A stretch of DNA of 17,910 nucleotides from Treponema sp. (GTDB taxonomy: Bacteria; Spirochaetota; Spirochaetia; Treponematales; Breznakiellaceae), in NCBI GenBank assembly GCA_031266255.1, contig JAISBK010000197.1:1-17910 (forward strand), written 5' to 3'. The number at the start of each line of letters is the position of its first letter. The stretch's first letter is position 1. Made by a program: the position numbers and the translations under genes. Below, piece after piece: positions 15,730-17,910 of the stretch. The notes below the pieces were generated by a model that worked only from the letters and a program-made list of their open reading frames with translations, was not told the origin of the DNA and did no database searches.

Positions 15730-16392
15730 ATGGAGAATGGACGGATATTTTTTTTAGAAGAAATGAACCGATTGCGCCATGATATATTAGCTATGGCGTC
15801 TCGAGTGGAAGAAGATTTAGGGAAGGCCATTACGGCGTTTAAGCATAACGATGCAGCACTAGCCCAGGAAGTAAAAGCCACGGATGCGGTGGTAAACGCT
15901 ATGCAGCTCAAGATTGAAGATCAGACTGCCATCTTGATCGCCACCCAGCAGCCTGTGGCACGGGATCTGCGGGAACTGGTAAGTATCTTCAAATTGACCG
16001 GTAATCTGGAACGCATCGGGGACTACACCGTCCACACGGCCAAGGCAGCACTCAAACTATCCGGGGAACCGGCTTTTCGGGCGTTGGAGCGTCTTGAACG
16101 CATGGCCGCTACCGGAACCGAGATGCTTCGGGCGGCCATTACCGCGTATTTGAACCAGGATGCCCAGGCAGCCCGCGCGGCTGCTGCGTTGGACGACCGG
16201 ATAGATGCGGAACACAAGGCCCTGACCGAAGAAACCTTGAGGCTTATGCAAGAACATCCTGACCTCATAAAGAAAGCGGTCCGGCTGCTGCGTACCTCTA
16301 GTTTTCTTGAGCGTTTAGGGGATCATATCACCAATATATGCGAAGAGGTGATTTACATGGTAGAAGGCACCCATGAAGAACTAAACCAGTGA
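15730..16392 (+). CDS. phoU: Phosphate signalling protein PhoU
   Basis: 220 residues, the normal size. A two-repeat all-helical protein; each half carries the metal-cluster motif: NLERIGDYTVHTA (first half) and FLERLGDHITNICEEVIYMVEG (second half). PhoU ties Pst transporter activity to the PhoR histidine kinase and keeps the Pho response off when phosphate is plentiful. AAGGAG lies eight bases before the ATG. It is the last gene of the operon, followed by a hairpin terminator. No phoB or phoR is in the window, so the partner kinase and regulator must be elsewhere or be of another type. Confidence 0.95.
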   Translation: MENGRIFFLEEMNRLRHDILAMASRVEEDLGKAITAFKHNDAALAQEVKATDAVVNAMQLKIEDQTAILIATQQPVARDLRELVSIFKLTGNLERIGDYTVHTAKAALKLSGEPAFRALERLERMAATGTEMLRAAITAYLNQDAQAARAAAALDDRIDAEHKALTEETLRLMQEHPDLIKKAVRLLRTSSFLERLGDHITNICEEVIYMVEGTHEELNQ

Positions 16393-16414
16393 GGAGCGCC
16401 CCTTTGTTTTCGCA

Positions 16415-16442
16415 GGCGCCATCTGTGGCGCTTGAAATTTTT
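16415..16442 (+). terminator. Rho-independent terminator after phoU
   Basis: GCGCCA (16416-16421), loop TCTG, TGGCGC (16426-16431), with an extra G-T pair outside, followed after a few bases by a run of six T. It closes the pst-phoU operon. Confidence 0.6.
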
Positions 16443-16450
16443 TGTATATA

Positions 16451-16479
16451 TTGATAACCTATTTGTGTCAATTTAGTAT
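16451..16479 (+). promoter_or_regulatory. Putative promoter of the oxidase-family gene
   Basis: TTGATA (16451-16456), 17-base spacer and TAGTAT (16474-16479), 25 bases ahead of the ATG at 16504, in AT-rich DNA just after the phoU terminator. Confidence 0.4.
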
Positions 16480-16503
16480 AAAAAAATTCATTGGAGGAAT
16501 TAA

Positions 16504-16926
16504 ATGAAATCAGTTGAAAACTATCTTGAGATTTTGGCAAAAACCCATGATCTGGCATTGGCGACATCGGTTGACAATATACCGAATGTAAGGATTGTTA
16601 ATTTTTGCTTTAAGAAGGAGGAACCCGCAATACTTTATTTTATGTCTGACCGTGAAAATCAAAAAGTTACGGAATTCGGTAAAAATAATCATGTTGCTTT
16701 TACCTCAATCCCCCATGATGGTATTCCCCATATCCGTTCCCGTAAAGCCGTTGTACAGAAAAGCCGGTATTCGCTGGACGAAATCAAGGAATTGTTTATC
16801 GCAAACATCCCCGGTTATGACCAAACGATTGAGGCAATCGGCACATCGCTGGACGTGTTTGAAATTCATGTAAAGGAAGCCGCGATTATAACCGGATTAA
16901 AGGCTCCCGATATGGTAACATTTTAA
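16504..16926 (+). CDS. Pyridoxamine 5'-phosphate oxidase-like flavin-binding protein
   Basis: 140 residues, cytoplasmic. The pattern fits the small split-barrel FMN-binding family: an N-terminal helix (VENYLEILAKTHDLALATSV), strands with PNVRIVNF and PAILYFMSD, then the phosphate-binding region ENQKVTEFGKNNHVAFTSIP, and a C-terminal strand VFEIHVKEAAIITG. Such proteins bind FMN, F420 or haem and reduce small molecules; the true substrate cannot be told, and it is unlikely to be genuine PdxH, which is longer. ATG has TTGGAGG with a six-base gap. It is a single gene with its own promoter-like sequence, more AT-rich than the pst operon before it, which may mean later acquisition. Confidence 0.75.
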   Translation: MKSVENYLEILAKTHDLALATSVDNIPNVRIVNFCFKKEEPAILYFMSDRENQKVTEFGKNNHVAFTSIPHDGIPHIRSRKAVVQKSRYSLDEIKELFIANIPGYDQTIEAIGTSLDVFEIHVKEAAIITGLKAPDMVTF

Positions 16927-16946
16927 CCAATTCCCTGAAATGGTAA

Positions 16947-16976
16947 CGCCGTCCTTCGGGTAGCGCATTTTTTTAA
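16947..16976 (+). terminator. Possible weak terminator after the oxidase-family gene
   Basis: GCCGTCC-TTCG-GGTAGCGC forms an imperfect GC-rich stem with a TTCG loop and two mismatches, followed by a run of seven T. Position and T tract suit termination; the pairing is poor. Confidence 0.35.
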
Positions 16977-17070
16977 CGTTAACCCGTAAAAATTACCCTA
17001 TAAGGGTATACAAAATTATACGTTCATTTGATAAAATCTCCGTATGTTTTTGAAAAATCTCTTGATGATT

Positions 17071-17098
17071 TTGGAAAATCACTAGAAGAAAATAAAAT
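17071..17098 (+). promoter_or_regulatory. Candidate promoter of the HU-HIG gene
   Basis: TTGGAA (17071-17076), 16-base spacer and TAAAAT (17093-17098), about 40 bases before the ATG. Several other AT-rich hexamers nearby could serve instead. Two palindromes lie just upstream: TTAACGTTAA (16973-16982) and TACCCT-ATA-AGGGTA (16994-17008). Confidence 0.3.
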
Positions 17099-17140
17099 TA
17101 TCTCTTATGATAGGACTATCTTAACGTATTGGAGGCAAAA

Positions 17141-17518
17141 ATGGCGGTAAAATTAAAGAAAATTCAACGGAAAAATCCCCAAAATGTCACTCTGTCAAAG
17201 TGGTATTTGACGCAGGAAACAGCGGGAAACGTGGGAGCTTCGGAAATCGCAAAGGAAATCGAAGGACGCTCGGCGCTTTCGCTGGGAGACGTTCAAAGTG
17301 TTCTGAGTAACCTGGTTGAGGTGTTGCCTTTATTCCTTAAATTGGGGCAGTCGGTAAAACTGGAAGGGTTTGGGACATTCCGCATTTCCGTTAGCAGTGA
17401 GGGCATGGCAACGGCTGATGAACTTTCGGCGCATCATGTTGGCGGGGTAAAGATAGTATTCTTGCCGAGCGTGGAACTTAAAAGGAAACTTGAAAATATT
17501 ACTTTTGAAATTGTTTAA
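17141..17518 (+). CDS. HU-family DNA-binding protein, HU-HIG type
   Basis: 125 residues from the ATG at 17141, which has GGAGG six bases upstream; the open frame extends twelve bases further but without a ribosome site. The N-terminus (KLKKIQRKNPQN, then KWYLTQE) followed by the HU-like core matches the larger HU relatives common in Bacteroidetes: EIAKEIEGRSALSLGDVQSVLSNLVEVLPLFLKLGQ, then VKLEGFGTFRISVSSEG, then VKIVFLPSVELKRKLENITFEIV. These bind and bend DNA as nucleoid or element-associated proteins. Normal HU is about 90 residues and lacks the N-terminal extension. It stands alone with its own terminator. Given its usual distribution, transfer from a gut Bacteroidetes-like donor is possible but not shown. 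Confidence 0.8.
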   Translation: MAVKLKKIQRKNPQNVTLSKWYLTQETAGNVGASEIAKEIEGRSALSLGDVQSVLSNLVEVLPLFLKLGQSVKLEGFGTFRISVSSEGMATADELSAHHVGGVKIVFLPSVELKRKLENITFEIV

Positions 17519-17546
17519 ATAACGTGAGTTCGACGGAATATGAGGG

Positions 17547-17602
17547 GTCCGCGAATTACTCGGGTAAATGAGTGTTCATTCGCGTAATTCGCGGACTTTT
17601 TT
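17547..17602 (+). terminator. Strong terminator hairpin after the HU-HIG gene
   Basis: A perfect 13-base stem, GTCCGCGAATTAC (17547-17559) with GTAATTCGCGGAC (17584-17596), followed by six T. The 24-base loop holds a second small stem, AATGA with TCATT. Unusually long for a simple terminator. Confidence 0.8.
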
Positions 17603-17636
17603 CATGTGCCTTTAAATCTTAAATTCTTTAAAAAAA

Positions 17637-17665
17637 TTGACCTATTCAGAATGTTTTTGTACAAT
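17637..17665 (+). promoter_or_regulatory. Strong sigma-70-type promoter
   Basis: TTGACC (17637-17642), 17-base spacer and TACAAT (17660-17665), about 30 bases before the ATG at 17696. It is the best-matching housekeeping promoter in the window. Confidence 0.6.
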
Positions 17666-17695
17666 CTATATAAACTTTTACCAGAGAGGAATAAA

Positions 17696-17910
17696 ATGAA
17701 GACGGTTTCAAAAATTTGCTTCTTGACACTGGCAATGATTTTTTCTGGCAAATTGGTAGCCCAGGAAATCGTACAAACAAATGACAACCTGTTGTCTTAT
17801 TATGATGCAGAATTGTTTCAATGGAGTTATAGCATGTTCGGCGGATTGACATTAAATTTTAAAAACCAAAGCGCTATAACAACGTATGGAATAAAGGATA
17901 ATATGAAAGA
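17696..17910 (+). CDS. Exported protein of unknown function (3' end outside window)
   Basis: ATG at 17696 follows AGAGGA with a five-base gap and a strong promoter. The first 71 residues are visible, and the frame runs off the right edge. Residues 1-23 are a signal peptide: MKTVSK, hydrophobic core ICFLTLAMIFSG, cut at about KLVA/QE. The mature start (IVQTNDNLLSYYDAELFQWSYSMFGG) is rich in tyrosine and other aromatics, with no recognised motif. It probably goes to the periplasm or outer membrane. Function cannot be judged from this part. Confidence 0.7.
   Translation, partial: MKTVSKICFLTLAMIFSGKLVAQEIVQTNDNLLSYYDAELFQWSYSMFGGLTLNFKNQSAITTYGIKDNMK

Noticed and set aside
17028..17150. 40-codon TTG-started frame overlapping the HU-HIG start
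   Set aside because: It reads rather like protein (SLDDFGKSLEENK) but has no ribosome site and no ATG; more likely leader DNA or an old remnant.
1..17910. CRISPR array, tRNA or rRNA genes
   Set aside because: No regularly spaced repeats of CRISPR type, no tRNA cloverleaf signature and no rRNA-like stretch were seen in the gaps between genes.

Overview
The window looks like spirochaete chromosome, most likely a Treponema, perhaps a gut or termite-gut type. This rests on a fused aroD-aroE gene, substrate-binding and exported proteins with treponeme-style signal peptides (the phosphate-binding protein is cut before GGSKDSG), and a moderate-GC core with many CGG, GGG and CCC runs. The assignment is inferred from gene content; there is no rRNA or other marker here.

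Layout. (1) 1 to about 1660: an AT-rich segment with one large B12-binding/radical SAM gene that enters from the left edge. (2) About 1655-2309, minus strand: wreckage of a PLD-nuclease/SNF2-helicase gene with an apparent internal deletion, a frameshift and a lost C-terminus. It abuts the radical SAM gene at a recombination-type junction. (3) 2372-2496: a 125-bp imperfect palindrome with an outward-facing promoter-like sequence at each end. (4) 2552-5309, plus: a small exported protein, the bifunctional AroDE and RpiA, read as one unit. (5) 5335-7302, minus: uvrC, divergent from (6) 7451-9783, a translationally coupled pair (exported LamG/FN3-like protein and a TPR protein). (7) 9836-11728, minus: a ParE/GyrB-type topoisomerase subunit, with a short cysteine-rich reading frame just upstream. 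(8) 11956-16392, plus: a complete phosphate-uptake operon pstS-pstC-pstA-pstB-phoU, preceded by four 11-bp direct repeats that look like a Pho box and followed by a terminator. (9) 16393-17910: more AT-rich DNA with a small flavin-type oxidase-family gene, a HU-HIG DNA-binding protein with a long terminator hairpin, and the start of another exported protein cut by the right edge.

How the genes work together. The pst operon supplies high-affinity phosphate uptake: PstS binds phosphate, PstC and PstA form the channel, PstB hydrolyses ATP and PhoU feeds back on signalling. The repeat array is the obvious candidate for its control by a PhoB-like regulator. AroDE covers two consecutive shikimate steps and RpiA interconverts pentose phosphates. 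UvrC and the topoisomerase subunit are DNA maintenance genes.

The core of the window is ordinary housekeeping DNA. The parts that deserve attention are the left-hand junction with a dead defence-type gene, the promoter-bearing palindrome, the Pho-box-like repeats, the extra domain in PstC and the short cysteine-rich frame upstream of the topoisomerase gene. I do not see a clear new multi-gene system. No stretch of more than about 300 bases lacks a gene or gene remnant.
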